Numbered from the stretch's first letter, positions 45,122 to 56,481 are shown. The stretch: 64,000 nucleotides of DNA from an uncultured Gammaproteobacteria bacterium (GCA_902519405.1 CABYJX010000002.1:1-64000), one strand, 5' to 3'. Numbers and translations are program-made. Notes: generated by a model not told the origin, from the sequence alone.

Positions 45122-45790
45122 TCAAGTAGGTTTGGCAATCCCATAACGAGCTCTGTAGCCTTGCATTTGTGATAGATATTGTTTATCTGCGGTCTTAGTC
45201 TTCTCTAAATAGTCCACTAAATCTCCCAAACCTACCATCTTTAGTACTTCAGTTTTAAAATCTTTTTCTATTTCCTGTACCGCAGATTTATCACCAATTC
45301 CGCGTTCCTCGCGGTCTATTCCCAGCGCCACGCCGGCTAAATCTGCTTTTGCATCAGAGATTAAGCGCAGAGTTTCTCTCACCGCAGTACCAGCCGTAAT
45401 GACATCGTCGATTACGAGCACCTTGCCAATAAGGGGGGAGCCCACTAACGCACCACCTTCTCCGTGAGTTTTATGCTCTTTCCTATTGTAAGCGATTGGG
45501 ACGTTAATCTTGTGTTCCTCAAATAGAGCTATTGAAGTTGCCGTTACCAAAGGTATTCCTTTGTATGCTGGGCCAAGCAACATATCGAATTTCAAGCCCG
45601 AATCGACTATGCACTGTGCATAGCATCGGCCCACTTCGGCTAACGATTCTCCAGACGAAAACTTACCTGCATTAAAAAAATATGGGCTGTTCCTGCCTGA
45701 TTTTAAGGTAAAACTGCCAAAGCTTAACGCCTCACAATTTCGCGATAATTCAATGAAGCGTTGCTTATATGTTTTCAATTCAGATCTCAA
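45122..45790 (-). CDS. pyrE: orotate phosphoribosyltransferase
   Basis: FTLKSGRNSPYFFNAGKF; VLVIDDVITAGTAVRE. Confidence 0.97.
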   Translation of the reverse strand: MRSELKTYKQRFIELSRNCEALSFGSFTLKSGRNSPYFFNAGKFSSGESLAEVGRCYAQCIVDSGLKFDMLLGPAYKGIPLVTATSIALFEEHKINVPIAYNRKEHKTHGEGGALVGSPLIGKVLVIDDVITAGTAVRETLRLISDAKADLAGVALGIDREERGIGDKSAVQEIEKDFKTEVLKMVGLGDLVDYLEKTKTADKQYLSQMQGYRARYGIAKPT

Positions 45791-45982
45791 ACCTTATAAG
45801 AGTTGAACACATCAGGGCTCCAATATCCAAAGAAGAAGCACGTTTGTAATTCAAATATAGCACAGCTTTCAGTCAAGCATGGCAGTAAAAATCAGCTCCA
45901 AAAATGTTCTTATTAAAAGGCAAGAAGAACCAAATGACTTTGATTTAGAGGGATAAATCCTCTTGCTTCTAAATATAACTTA

Positions 45983-46714
45983 TTATTTAACGAGCGCCTC
46001 TCGTTGGACGCTGATTAGGCTTGCTATACCCTTAGAGGCCAAATCTAACATCTCATCGAGCTGTGTTCGATCAAAAATACGGGCCTCTGCGGTGCCTTGA
46101 ATTTCTACGAATCCACCGCCTTCTGTCATTACTATATTCAAATCTGAATCGGCGGCAGAATCCTCGGAATAATCCAAATCAAGTACAACAACATTTTTAT
46201 AAAGTCCCACTGATACCGCCGCCACAAGCTCTTTTAGAGGGTTTTCATCCAATATGCCGTTAATTTTTAGATCATTTAAAGCATCAGCCATAGCCACGCA
46301 AGCGCCAGTTATTGCGGCTGTTCTAGTCCCACCATCTGCCTGAATCACATCACAATCTAATCGAATGGTGCGCTCCCCAAGTTTTTCCAGATCAACAGCT
46401 GCGCGGAGCGAACGCCCTATGAGCCTCTGAATCTCTACCGTTCTGCCGCTCTGCTTACCTGTGTAAGCCTCTCGGCTCATTCGTTCACTAGTAGATCTCG
46501 GTAACATTCCATACTCAGCTGTTACCCAACCCCTGCCATTTCCTTTTAAAAATCTTGGAACCGAGTTCTCTATCGAAGCCGTGCAGATAATTCTTGTGCG
46601 GCCAAAAGATACCAAAACCGAACCTTCTGCTGAGGGTATAAAATGTCGTTCTATTTCAACTTTGCGAAGTTGATTTTCCCTTCGATCACCAGCACGAACC
46701 ATAAAAGATCTCAT
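45983..46714 (-). CDS. rph: ribonuclease PH
   Basis: [64 protein letters not shown]; start uncertain among several Mets (ORF to 46762). Confidence 0.95.
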   Translation of the reverse strand: MRSFMVRAGDRRENQLRKVEIERHFIPSAEGSVLVSFGRTRIICTASIENSVPRFLKGNGRGWVTAEYGMLPRSTSERMSREAYTGKQSGRTVEIQRLIGRSLRAAVDLEKLGERTIRLDCDVIQADGGTRTAAITGACVAMADALNDLKINGILDENPLKELVAAVSVGLYKNVVVLDLDYSEDSAADSDLNIVMTEGGGFVEIQGTAEARIFDRTQLDEMLDLASKGIASLISVQREALVK

Positions 46715-46822
46715 CATGAAGAATTTCCATTTATTAAAGCACGCTGGGACGCTTTTCTCCAAGCTGCTAAACTTATCGTAAAGACGAGCTTAACGGAGGT
46801 TTCATTGCATTTACCTAAAAGT

Positions 46823-47677
46823 ATGACAGGCTTCGCGAACGTTACACACAACTCTGACCTAGCAGAAATCACCATTGAAGTTCGATCCGTCAATTCGCGC
46901 TACCTAGATATCAACCTGAAGCTACCCTCGTGCTTGCGCGATCTAGAGCCGAAGCTCAGAGAAATCAGTGGCGAGAGATTGAGTCGAGGTAAAATTGACT
47001 ATGTCGTACGTCTAAATATGGAGGGACATTTAGAAAATAAGCTTTCGGTAAACGAAAAACGACTGGACCAAATCCTAGACGCTTGCAATTTAATATCTAA
47101 TAAAGTTTCCTGCGAAAACTACGAGGCAACGAGACTTCTTCAGTTCCCAGGTGTTTTACAAGAAATCCCGTTAAAGATTCCCAGCGAACTCAAAATGCGC
47201 GTAATTGAAACTTATAAAGCATGTAATGAAAAACTGATTGAAAATAGGCAGATCGAGGGAGAAAAACTAAGTGTTTTAATTTGTGACAGATTGGAAAATG
47301 TCAAGGCAATCTGCGAAAAACTAAATTACCACTTAAATACTGCCCAGAAGAATCAAAAATCAAGACTGCGATCAAAAATCGATGTCCTTGACATTCAGTC
47401 AAACCCTGATCGGTTGGAACAAGAGTTGGTTTTGCTGCTGCTAAAATCGGATATTGATGAAGAAATCGATCGTTTAGTAGTTCATTCTAAAGAAATAAGG
47501 CGAATACTTTATCTTAATGAGCCTTGTGGACGAAAATTGGACTTTTTAATGCAGGAGCTTAATAGAGAAGCAAATACCATAGCCTCGAAAACTATAAGTA
47601 AAGATATTTCTCTTCAAACAGTGGAATTAAAGGTTTTAATCGAGCAAATGCGAGAACAAGTGCAAAATATCGAGTAG
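46823..47677 (+). CDS. yicC: YicC family endoribonuclease
   Basis: MTGFANVTHNSDLAEITIEVRSVNSRYLDINLKLP; C-terminal GRKLDFLMQELNREANTIASK; start refined to ATG 46823. Confidence 0.93.
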   Translation: MTGFANVTHNSDLAEITIEVRSVNSRYLDINLKLPSCLRDLEPKLREISGERLSRGKIDYVVRLNMEGHLENKLSVNEKRLDQILDACNLISNKVSCENYEATRLLQFPGVLQEIPLKIPSELKMRVIETYKACNEKLIENRQIEGEKLSVLICDRLENVKAICEKLNYHLNTAQKNQKSRLRSKIDVLDIQSNPDRLEQELVLLLLKSDIDEEIDRLVVHSKEIRRILYLNEPCGRKLDFLMQELNREANTIASKTISKDISLQTVELKVLIEQMREQVQNIE

Positions 47678-47689
47678 TATCAGCTTATC

Positions 47690-48310
47690 ATGGTAAACGC
47701 CAACGGATCACTTTTCATAGTCTCAGCCCCTAGCGGAGCAGGTAAAACGTCTCTGGTTAAAGCATTAGTGGAAAAAGACGATAAACTTAGATTGTCGATT
47801 TCGCACACCACAAGACCACCGAGACCAGGAGAAACTGAGGGTGACAACTATCATTTTGTAGGTAATTCGGTTTTTGAGGAAATGGTTACCGGAGGGGAAT
47901 TCCTTGAATCGGCGAGAGTTTTCGATCACTTTTATGGGACATCAAAACTCTGGGTGCAAAGTCAGCTAGAAATTGGTAACGACGTAATACTGGAAATCGA
48001 CTGGCAAGGTGCGAAACAAATTAAGGAACACATGCCCTTGGCGTGCGCAATTTTTATCCTGCCTCCTTCAAAAATTGCGTTACAGGAGAGACTGACATAC
48101 CGGGGCCAAGATAATATTGAGGTAATAAAACAACGGATGGATGAGGCCGTAAGCGAAATATCCCACTTTGAATCTTCAGATTATTTGGTTTTAAACGAGG
48201 ATTTCGAAGAAGCTCTTGAGGAGCTCACGATCATAGTGCATTCGCAGCGACTCCTCACTGTAAATCGATCAAGAAAATTAAGAGGTATACTGGAAGATAT
48301 GCTTAACTAG
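47690..48310 (+). CDS. gmk: guanylate kinase
   Basis: LFIVSAPSGAGKTSLVKAL; SHTTRPPRPGETEGDNYHFV. Confidence 0.98.
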   Translation: MVNANGSLFIVSAPSGAGKTSLVKALVEKDDKLRLSISHTTRPPRPGETEGDNYHFVGNSVFEEMVTGGEFLESARVFDHFYGTSKLWVQSQLEIGNDVILEIDWQGAKQIKEHMPLACAIFILPPSKIALQERLTYRGQDNIEVIKQRMDEAVSEISHFESSDYLVLNEDFEEALEELTIIVHSQRLLTVNRSRKLRGILEDMLN

Positions 48311-48463
48311 AGAATTAAAAATGGGTCTTGGGTCATCCGTAAGTAATGAGTTACAATTTCGCCCCTTTTTAAAAAGTCTTTATTAAATTGTTAAAATTGC
48401 CCAACAACGATTTGATTGAAGTAAAAATTTACGCAGATGAGATAACACCATCGAGAGGAGAGT

Positions 48464-48739
48464 ATGGCTAGAGTAACTGTAGAAGACTGCTTGGAAAATG
48501 TTTTAAATAGATTCGAGTTGGTAATGGTAGCCAGTAAGAGAGCTCGGCAAATTGCAACTGGCGGGAAAGAATCTCTTGTTGAGGCAGAATCGGATAAGCC
48601 AACTGTGATAGCGCTTCGCGAAATATCAGAGGGTCTGATCACGGCAGACATACTCGCTCGCGAGAGTCAGCGTGAAGCTGAAGAGGAACTTGCTGAGGTG
48701 CTGGAAACGGAAGAATCCAACACAGACATGCCAGAGTAG
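48464..48739 (+). CDS. rpoZ: RNA polymerase omega subunit
   Basis: [34 protein letters not shown]; between gmk and spoT. Confidence 0.97.
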   Translation: MARVTVEDCLENVLNRFELVMVASKRARQIATGGKESLVEAESDKPTVIALREISEGLITADILARESQREAEEELAEVLETEESNTDMPE

Positions 48740-48763
48740 TTCAAAAAAAATTTAGGGTCCATT

Positions 48764-50881
48764 ATGCAGACTATTGATACCCTAGACACAAAACTAAGAA
48801 ATTACCTCTCCCCTGAGCAATCAAACTTGGTCAGGAGAGCGTTTTACTACGCTGAGCAAGCTCATTACGGTCAATATCGTCGGAGTGGTGAACCCTACGT
48901 AAGCCATCCTTTGGCAGTAACAAATATATTGGCAGAAATGCGTATGGACTATCAAAGTCTTATTGCAGCTATGCTCCATGACGTAATAGAAGACACCCGA
49001 ATAGATAAAAAAACTATAGAAAATCAATTCGGTGAGATCGTCGCAGAATTAGTCGATGGGGTCAGCAAACTAACGCAAATAGAGTTTTCTTCCTTCGAAG
49101 AGAAGCAAGCTGAAAATTTTCGCAAGATGGCCTTAGCGATGGCAAGAGATATTAGAGTCATATTAGTGAAGTTAGCTGATCGACTGCACAATATGCGAAC
49201 TTTAAGCGTCTTACCTCTTGAAAAAGCAAAACATATAGCAAAAGAAACCTTGGAAATTTATGCTCCAATAGCAATGCGGCTAGGAATGAATTCCGTGCGT
49301 GTTGAGTATGAAGATCTTGGATTTTCAGCCCTCTATCCAATGCGCGCAAGACGAATCGAGGCCGCCCTGAGAACTGCCCGTGGTAATAGAAAAGCCTTAG
49401 TTGAAGAAGTTAGAGATCAATTGGAAAAAGTTTTAGCTCAGGAAGGTCATGAAGTAGAAATCACAGGTCGAGAAAAGCATCTATATAGTATTTATCAAAA
49501 AATGCGGTTAAAAAGAAAAGCCTTTTCTGAAATCATGGATATATACGCGTTTAGAATCGTAGTTGATTCAGTGGACACATGTTATCGAGTGCTCGGCTGC
49601 GTACATGGTCTATACAAACCACTTCCCGGAAGTTTTAAAGATTACATCGCTGTCCCTAAAATTAATGGATATCAATCCCTGCATACAGTCTTAAATGGCG
49701 TGCATGGCGTGCCTATTGAAATCCAGATTCGAACTAGAGAAATGGAATCAATGGCAAATAACGGGATAGCAGGGCATTGGTTGTACAAGGGCAACTCGAG
49801 TCCTCCAAGCAACAGTGAAGCTCGTGCAAGAGAGTGGATTCAAGGACTCTTAGATATGCAGCAGCGGACTGGAGATTCTCTGGAATTTATTGAAAATGTG
49901 AAAATCGATCTATTCCCGGACGAAATCTACGTTTTCACTCCAAAAGGTAGAATTCTTGAACTTCCGAGAAACGCTACAGCTGTTGACTTCGCATACGCGG
50001 TACATACAGATATCGGAAACAAATGTGTAGCATGTCGAATTAATCGTAGACTAGCGCCACTATCTGAACCACTCGAAAGTGGAGAGACCGTAGAAATTCT
50101 CCTTGGATCCAGCGCACACCCTAATCCTGCGTGGCTAAACTACGTAGTCACTGCAAAGGCAAGAACTAATATCCATCATTTCCTTAAGAACCAGACTAGG
50201 GAGGATTCGATAGACCTTGGAAAAAGGTTGCTAGAGAAATCTTTACTCGGTGTTTCTAGTAGTCTTGAAAAAATAAAAGGAGACCTGCTCGACGCGTATC
50301 TAGCAAGGCACGAATATGCGTCTCTTGACGATTTACTTGCTGATATAGGCCGAGCAAATAGACTCCCTAGTCTCACTTCTCAACAGCTGACGGGAAAGAT
50401 CGCTGATTCACCAGCGGCAGAAGAGGGTCCTCAAGCGCCTCCTTTGGCAATACGCGGTACGGAAGGCTTCGTGGTAAATTTCGCGAAGTGCTGCTATCCA
50501 ATCCCTGGCGATCCAATCTCCGGCTATCTTAGCGCCGAAAAAGGTGTGGTCGTTCATAGGGAATCTTGTAAAAATCTTATGGATCTTAGAAATCATATGG
50601 ATAGGCTAGTGATGCTTCGTTGGCACGAAGAGGTCGAGGGGGAATATGCGATAGAGTTGCGTGTCGAGTTAGAAAACAAGCGCGGGCAGATTGCCGTTAT
50701 GGCCACCCAGCTTAATAGTATCGGCATAAATATAGAGAAAATCTCCAGCTCCAGCAAGGATTATCAATTTGTTCATGTAGATCTGGAATTGCACGTAAGA
50801 AATAGGATACATTTAGCTCAAATTATGCGTAGGCTTCGAGCTGTAAATTCGGTACGTAAAGTTCTAAGAGTTAACAAATAG
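48764..50881 (+). CDS. spoT: bifunctional (p)ppGpp synthetase/hydrolase
   Basis: HD motif AAMLHDVIEDT; synthetase, TGS and ACT domains recognisable over 705 aa; gmk-rpoZ-spoT order. Confidence 0.97.
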   Translation: MQTIDTLDTKLRNYLSPEQSNLVRRAFYYAEQAHYGQYRRSGEPYVSHPLAVTNILAEMRMDYQSLIAAMLHDVIEDTRIDKKTIENQFGEIVAELVDGVSKLTQIEFSSFEEKQAENFRKMALAMARDIRVILVKLADRLHNMRTLSVLPLEKAKHIAKETLEIYAPIAMRLGMNSVRVEYEDLGFSALYPMRARRIEAALRTARGNRKALVEEVRDQLEKVLAQEGHEVEITGREKHLYSIYQKMRLKRKAFSEIMDIYAFRIVVDSVDTCYRVLGCVHGLYKPLPGSFKDYIAVPKINGYQSLHTVLNGVHGVPIEIQIRTREMESMANNGIAGHWLYKGNSSPPSNSEARAREWIQGLLDMQQRTGDSLEFIENVKIDLFPDEIYVFTPKGRILELPRNATAVDFAYAVHTDIGNKCVACRINRRLAPLSEPLESGETVEILLGSSAHPNPAWLNYVVTAKARTNIHHFLKNQTREDSIDLGKRLLEKSLLGVSSSLEKIKGDLLDAYLARHEYASLDDLLADIGRANRLPSLTSQQLTGKIADSPAAEEGPQAPPLAIRGTEGFVVNFAKCCYPIPGDPISGYLSAEKGVVVHRESCKNLMDLRNHMDRLVMLRWHEEVEGEYAIELRVELENKRGQIAVMATQLNSIGINIEKISSSSKDYQFVHVDLELHVRNRIHLAQIMRRLRAVNSVRKVLRVNK

Positions 50882-50905
50882 GTTTGGCAAACCGGATGAA
50901 GTAAA

Positions 50906-51289
50906 ATGAGTAATAGAGCAGTGATCAGTACCGAACATGCACCAAGCGCTATTGGCCCATATTCTCAGGCCATTAAGGTGGGGAATACAATTTGGATATC
51001 CGGTCAGATTGCTTTAAATCCGCAGTCAAATGAGATACTTCGAGCAGATATTAAGTCTGAAGCTCGTCAGGTCTTCAAAAACATTTCTGAGATCTCAATA
51101 GCAGCAGGTGGAACCATAGATAAAGCGGTTAAAATAAATATATCACTTGTGAGGATGGAAGACTTTGAGGAAGTTAATAAAGTGATGGAGGAGTTTCTTA
51201 GACCACCCTACCCAGCCAGAGCGTGCGTGCAGGTTGCCGCGCTGCCGAAAGGAGCCTCCATTGAAATAGAGGCCATTTTAGTGATCTGA
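50906..51289 (+). CDS. ridA: RidA family reactive intermediate deaminase
   Basis: APSAIGPYSQAIKVGNTIWISGQIALNP; RPPYPARACVQVAALPKGASIEIEAI. Confidence 0.96.
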   Translation: MSNRAVISTEHAPSAIGPYSQAIKVGNTIWISGQIALNPQSNEILRADIKSEARQVFKNISEISIAAGGTIDKAVKINISLVRMEDFEEVNKVMEEFLRPPYPARACVQVAALPKGASIEIEAILVI

Positions 51290-52141
51290 TGTCTCTAGAA
51301 TGGATTCATAGCCAGACTTGTAATCGGGGTAAAGTAATTTATAGCCACTGGTTACCAGCAGGTGGTTGTCACAGCGCTTGCTGCCTGCTCTATTAGAAAA
51401 ATCACTGACAATTTCTCCTGCAGTCTTAGGTATGCCAAGACGATCAGCTAACCAAAGCTCTATCTCCATTCTGGATGCTGGGTAGCTATCTGATACGATA
51501 TAAGAATCGTGAAGCGGCTGTTTCTTCAAATTTGACTCTAGTAACCAAGCGAAAACTCCAGCAACATCTTGTCTATGAATTCGATTAGTATAGTTTTTCT
51601 CTATTTGAGGGCTGAAAACCCCTTCTTTTACACGTTTAATAAGATAATCTTTTGAAGAACCATACATGCCAGAGCAGTAAAGCACTACCAAAGGTAACTC
51701 TGCTTCGCTAAGAATCTCTTCTGTTTCAACTATTAATTTACCAAAGGGATCCGATTTAGTTCTTGGGCTTTTCTCATCTACCCACCTTCCTTCATTTTCG
51801 GCAAAAACACGCGTACTAGAAACAAAAATTACCAGACTAGGTATATGTCCTCCTAGCCCATCTAAGAGATTTTTTGCAGCAGTGACAAAGCCGAGTTTAT
51901 AGCCGGCGAGATCTGGCTTAAGCGGTTTAAAAGTAACAATTAAAAACTTAGGCTTCAGTGCATTTAAAAACTTTAAGGCTCCTGAACGAGTATAATCCGC
52001 CTCAATACCCCTAAATAATGCCGGTAACATGTTAGGATTTCGAGATACTGCTACTAAATCTAAGTCCAACGCACTTACCAGGCTCGCACTGCGAATAGCA
52101 AGATCGCCACTGCCGATAAAGGCACAGATATTTGACTTCAT
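51278..52141 (-). CDS. NAD-dependent epimerase/dehydratase-like SDR protein (YeeZ-like)
   Basis: CAFIGSGDLAIRSASLV nucleotide-binding motif; VSSTRVFAENEGRWVDEKSP; HRQDVAGVFAWLL. Confidence 0.8.
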   Translation of the reverse strand: MKSNICAFIGSGDLAIRSASLVSALDLDLVAVSRNPNMLPALFRGIEADYTRSGALKFLNALKPKFLIVTFKPLKPDLAGYKLGFVTAAKNLLDGLGGHIPSLVIFVSSTRVFAENEGRWVDEKSPRTKSDPFGKLIVETEEILSEAELPLVVLYCSGMYGSSKDYLIKRVKEGVFSPQIEKNYTNRIHRQDVAGVFAWLLESNLKKQPLHDSYIVSDSYPASRMEIELWLADRLGIPKTAGEIVSDFSNRAGSKRCDNHLLVTSGYKLLYPDYKSGYESILETSDH

Positions 52142-52219
52142 TTCAATAAACTCCTTTGGTTACACTATAACCGCAATAGAAATAAATTTAACGCCACAGA
52201 ATAGAGAGAATCTCTTAAA

Positions 52220-54295
52220 GTGAACTTCAATCAAGATCGATTACTACAAAGTTCTGTGGAGGTTCTCACCGGTGTTGGGCCAAAGGTTAAAGAGAACCTT
52301 TTCAAAATCGGGATAATCTCCATTGAAGATCTACTCTTTCATTTGCCGGTTAGATATCAAGATAAAACAAGAATTACTCCCATAATATCACTACAACACG
52401 GCGATGAAGCATTGATTGAAGGCACTATTAAGCTAGCTAATATTGTCTACAGAGGAAGGCGCAGCTTTATTTTAAAACTAGAAGACAAGACTGGAATAAT
52501 TACAATTCGGTTTTTTAATTTTAATAGTTCTCAGAGCAGGAACTTAACTAAGGGAAAAATACTCCGTTGCTTCGGTCAGGTTAAAGTTGTTGGTGGAAGT
52601 CCCGAGCTTTATCATCCAGAGTATAGGATCTTGAGTGTGCCTGGAGAACCAACGGAATCGAGGTTAACTCCAATTTATCCTTCCACCGAGGGAATGGGCC
52701 AAACAAAATGGCGAAACTTGATGCAGCAAGCTCTGAGTTTCTTAGGCAAGCAGCCGCCAAAAGATCTCTTAGAGGATATCTCTAGAGAACTCAATTTTGA
52801 TGTTGCGAGTGCGCTTCATTTCTTGCACGCTCCACCAGTCACCACGCCCCTAAAAGAGCTAATCGAAGGCATTCATCCTGCCCAAAAGAGACTAGCTCTG
52901 GAGGAACTGATCGCACACAACCTTTCACTTCGGAAAGTTCGGGATAACTTTCAAGCTCTCCAAGCACCAACAATAAAGAATGATTCAGATAAGGTGGTTT
53001 CTTTTTTACAATCTCTTCCATTTAAACTTACTGAAGCGCAAAAAAAATCCATAGATGATATTACATCTGACCTGGCCGGTAATCGGCCTATGCTGCGACT
53101 GATTCAAGGAGACGTCGGGTCGGGTAAGACGTTAGTAGCAGCAGTCTCTGCTTTGCTTGCCATAACTAATAAATTTCAGGTTGCGGTAATGGCTCCAACG
53201 GAGATTCTAGTGGAGCAACACGCTCGAAACTTCTCTAATTGGTTAAATCCTCTTGGAATTAAAGTGGGTCAATTATCTGGAGAGGTAAAAGGTATAGATC
53301 GAAAAAATATACTAGAAGCGTTAAAAAATAGTCAGTTGGATATTATCATAGGAACTCATGCTTTATTCCAAAAGAGTGTTATATTCGCTAAGCTTGGTCT
53401 CGTGATCGTCGATGAGCAACATCGATTCGGTGTGCATCAAAGGTTAGCATTAACCAAAAAAGCGAGCCCGTATCAAGCTCATCAGTTAGTCATGACAGCA
53501 ACGCCAATACCAAGGACATTAACGATGCTTGCATATGCAGACCTAGACTGCTCTGTTATCGATGAACTGCCTCCTGGTCGTCAGCAAATCCATACAGTGC
53601 TGATCGAGAATGGGCGGCGTAATAAAATAATAACCAGGGTCGAAGCCGCCTGCAAAACTGGACGTCAGGCTTATTGGGTTTGTACTTTGATCGAAGAAAG
53701 CGAGGTGCTCGAAGCCGAGGCAGCGGCACAAACCGCGTCTTCACTTCAGCTTAAACTTCCCGAGGTTAATATAGGATTAATACATGGACAACTAAGGCAG
53801 ACTGAAAAAAAAGAGATTATGTCTTCATTCGTTAGCGGCGAGATAGATCTATTGGTATCCACTACGGTTATCGAAGTAGGGGTAGATGTTCCAAATGCCA
53901 GTCTCATGATAATTGAAAATCCGGAGCGTCTTGGGCTAGCGCAGCTACACCAGCTTCGAGGTCGAATCGGAAGAGGCAACACTAAAAGCCATTGCGTCCT
54001 TATTTACAAAGAGCCATTAAGCACTATAAGCAAGCATCGTTTGGAGGTTATTCGAGATAGCACCGATGGATTTTATATCGCCGAGAAGGACCTAGAACTT
54101 CGCGGACCTGGCGAAGTGTTGGGGACAAAACAAACCGGATTAATGATGTTTAAAATTGCGCAGTTTCCTAAACATGATTCACTCCTGGAGAGAGTTTCTG
54201 AGATTGCACCCCAAATAAATATGAAGATGCCAAATGTTATCGCTCCTTTGATCGAAAGATGGATACCAAGTGGTGAGGAATTCGGAAAGGTTTAA
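52220..54295 (+). CDS. recG: ATP-dependent DNA helicase RecG
   Basis: GVGPKVKENL; QGDVGSGKTLVAA; DEQHRFGVHQR; TATPIPRTL; QLRGRIGRG. Confidence 0.97.
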   Translation: MNFNQDRLLQSSVEVLTGVGPKVKENLFKIGIISIEDLLFHLPVRYQDKTRITPIISLQHGDEALIEGTIKLANIVYRGRRSFILKLEDKTGIITIRFFNFNSSQSRNLTKGKILRCFGQVKVVGGSPELYHPEYRILSVPGEPTESRLTPIYPSTEGMGQTKWRNLMQQALSFLGKQPPKDLLEDISRELNFDVASALHFLHAPPVTTPLKELIEGIHPAQKRLALEELIAHNLSLRKVRDNFQALQAPTIKNDSDKVVSFLQSLPFKLTEAQKKSIDDITSDLAGNRPMLRLIQGDVGSGKTLVAAVSALLAITNKFQVAVMAPTEILVEQHARNFSNWLNPLGIKVGQLSGEVKGIDRKNILEALKNSQLDIIIGTHALFQKSVIFAKLGLVIVDEQHRFGVHQRLALTKKASPYQAHQLVMTATPIPRTLTMLAYADLDCSVIDELPPGRQQIHTVLIENGRRNKIITRVEAACKTGRQAYWVCTLIEESEVLEAEAAAQTASSLQLKLPEVNIGLIHGQLRQTEKKEIMSSFVSGEIDLLVSTTVIEVGVDVPNASLMIIENPERLGLAQLHQLRGRIGRGNTKSHCVLIYKEPLSTISKHRLEVIRDSTDGFYIAEKDLELRGPGEVLGTKQTGLMMFKIAQFPKHDSLLERVSEIAPQINMKMPNVIAPLIERWIPSGEEFGKV

Positions 54296-54301
54296 TCCTG
54301 C

Positions 54302-55669
54302 TCAAGGCAAGATAGGCGGTAATAATTTTTGTAGCTCCATTCTAGCTTTTGCAGCGTCACCAGTCAGAGCAAATCCTAATAGGTCTCCACTTGAATCTCG
54401 GTATTCCGCTCTGATATTTAAACCGTCTTCTTCGATAGACCAGGTCCCCTCTAACTCCTTTTGCGGAGGAGAGACAACTACCGGACATATCGGAGTTTTG
54501 ATTGTGACCGGCATAGCAGGATATTTTACTTCTGTGGGCTGGCCTGCAAGGGTCTTCGCTAATGCCTTCGCTGCCGCCATTAATGGAGCGACATAAACTA
54601 GAACATGACTGCAAACTTCTGCACAGTCACCTAAAGCAAATACGTTAGTATTGGAGGTTTCCAGTAGTTGGTTTGTCTTGATACCCCGGCCCACATCAAT
54701 CCCAGCGCTTTTGGCAAGTTCTATTCGTGGTCTCACCCCTACGGCTGATACTATCAGATCGACTTTCAAAACAGCGCCATCGCTTAGCTCCACGGACACT
54801 AGATCACCAGTATGATTTACCGATTTAACTTGGGGGCCAAAATAAAAGTTAGCGCCATGGGAGGCAAGAGCTGTTTCTAAAGCTCGTGCAGCAGACTCGG
54901 GTAACAAGGCAGGCAAGCAATGTGGCATAGGATCAACTATATCTACTTCAAATCCTCCATTTAAGAGATCATTGGCAAATTCACAGCCAATTAAGCCAGC
55001 GCCAATGATACAAACCCGCTTCACTTTGTAATCCGTTATCGCCCTGCGGTAAGCCGCATAATCTAAAAGATCATTCACCGAAAAAACCCGATCTAATGCA
55101 TCTCCTCCAATATTTGGTGTAATTGTCTCCGAACCTAATGCCAGAACTAGTTTCCCGTAACCAATTTCTTCCCGGCCTTCTACTTGAACTGTCATACAAT
55201 CTAGATTAATTCCTATGACATTTGCGTTTGTTAGAACCGTGGCTCCCAGCTGATCTGCCATGTCATTTCCATCAGCCTGTGCTAAGTTTTCTGCGGACAT
55301 ATTTTTTGTATGGCCTGTGGAAAGCATTGGTTTTGAGTAAGACGCCCCATCATCTGAGGTAATTAGTACTAATTCTGTATCCTGATCCAGCTTTCTAAAT
55401 TCCTTTGCAAGGCCGTAACCAGCTAGACCAGTACCAATAATAACTAACGATTTATTAATAGCCGTATCGGACACATCATCCGCCGAGAATGAGTCCTGCT
55501 CAGAACTTTCTTCAATAAGTTCGAAATCTTCCTTACCAACACCGCAATCGGGACATAACCAATCCTCTGGGACATCCTTCCAAAGAGTTCCCGGAGCAAT
55601 CCCGTCATCTGGCCAGCCCTCAGCTTCGTCATAAATTAACCCGCAAACTATACACTCCCACTTAGCCAT
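54302..55669 (-). CDS. fusion protein: N-terminal rubredoxin plus FAD-dependent NAD(P)H:rubredoxin reductase
   Basis: [46 protein letters not shown] rubredoxin (two CxxCG motifs) followed by [19 protein letters not shown] pyridine nucleotide-disulfide oxidoreductase. Confidence 0.93.
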   Translation of the reverse strand: MAKWECIVCGLIYDEAEGWPDDGIAPGTLWKDVPEDWLCPDCGVGKEDFELIEESSEQDSFSADDVSDTAINKSLVIIGTGLAGYGLAKEFRKLDQDTELVLITSDDGASYSKPMLSTGHTKNMSAENLAQADGNDMADQLGATVLTNANVIGINLDCMTVQVEGREEIGYGKLVLALGSETITPNIGGDALDRVFSVNDLLDYAAYRRAITDYKVKRVCIIGAGLIGCEFANDLLNGGFEVDIVDPMPHCLPALLPESAARALETALASHGANFYFGPQVKSVNHTGDLVSVELSDGAVLKVDLIVSAVGVRPRIELAKSAGIDVGRGIKTNQLLETSNTNVFALGDCAEVCSHVLVYVAPLMAAAKALAKTLAGQPTEVKYPAMPVTIKTPICPVVVSPPQKELEGTWSIEEDGLNIRAEYRDSSGDLLGFALTGDAAKARMELQKLLPPILP

Positions 55670-55863
55670 ACCGCACAGCTCTCCTCAACTTTACTAAGAT
55701 ATTAGCCTACCCTATGTCCTGACCTCTAATTGTTAATAAGGACTATTTTGGTACGACTCATAAAAATGATTGGGGACACTAGCGATAACTCCGATAAAGT
55801 TCAAGCCCAATTTGCTTGCAACCTTTAGCGGTATCAATCATCCTGCTCAGACTTTTTAGCTAG

Positions 55864-56481
55864 GTGTCGGTGGTGAAACTAGATCAGGATAAACAAAATG
55901 TCGAGCCTTTATGGGCCTCTATTGACAATTTTTATGATAAAGAACTGCTCAAAAAAGTTGGGGGTTGGTTATTAGATGAAGCATCATTAACCAGTAGATT
56001 AATTAACTTTTATGACCAGGTCTTTTCGGTAAAACCACTGAGTCAATCTTGGGATTTCCCTTTGGAGAGCGAAGCTGTCTTACTAAATTATTCCAATAGC
56101 GAAAAAGCCCTCATCCGTAAGGTGGTTCTTTGTCTCGACCAAGAACCAGTCGTTTTCGCCCGTAGCGTAATACCAAAAATTGCTATTAAGGGCTCACTTT
56201 CACACTTGAAAGACCTGGGAGATAAATCTCTCGGGGCGGTACTTTTTGATACCCCAGGGATTTTGCGTAGTTCCTTTGAGATTGCGCTTATCCCTGGAGA
56301 GAGTGCTTATCTACCTCAAGAATTTTTTCAGACTAGGTCTATTTGGGGACGAAGATCCTGCTTTTCTCTTTTTTCAGAAAAAATTATTGTATCTGAAGTT
56401 TTTCTAAATAGTTTTGAGCCCTGGCCGGTAAGTGCTATCGAATATGCAGGCGAAAGATCAAGCTCACCAACTATAGCGTAA
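55864..56481 (+). CDS. ubiC: chorismate pyruvate-lyase
   Basis: LIRKVVLCLDQEPVVFARSVIP; LGDKSLGAVLF; upstream of ubiA; GTG start. Confidence 0.88.
   Translation: MSVVKLDQDKQNVEPLWASIDNFYDKELLKKVGGWLLDEASLTSRLINFYDQVFSVKPLSQSWDFPLESEAVLLNYSNSEKALIRKVVLCLDQEPVVFARSVIPKIAIKGSLSHLKDLGDKSLGAVLFDTPGILRSSFEIALIPGESAYLPQEFFQTRSIWGRRSCFSLFSEKIIVSEVFLNSFEPWPVSAIEYAGERSSSPTIA

Noticed and set aside
46643-46822. 60-aa N-terminal extension of yicC
   Set aside because: Overlaps rph on the other strand; the YicC family begins at MTGFA (46823).
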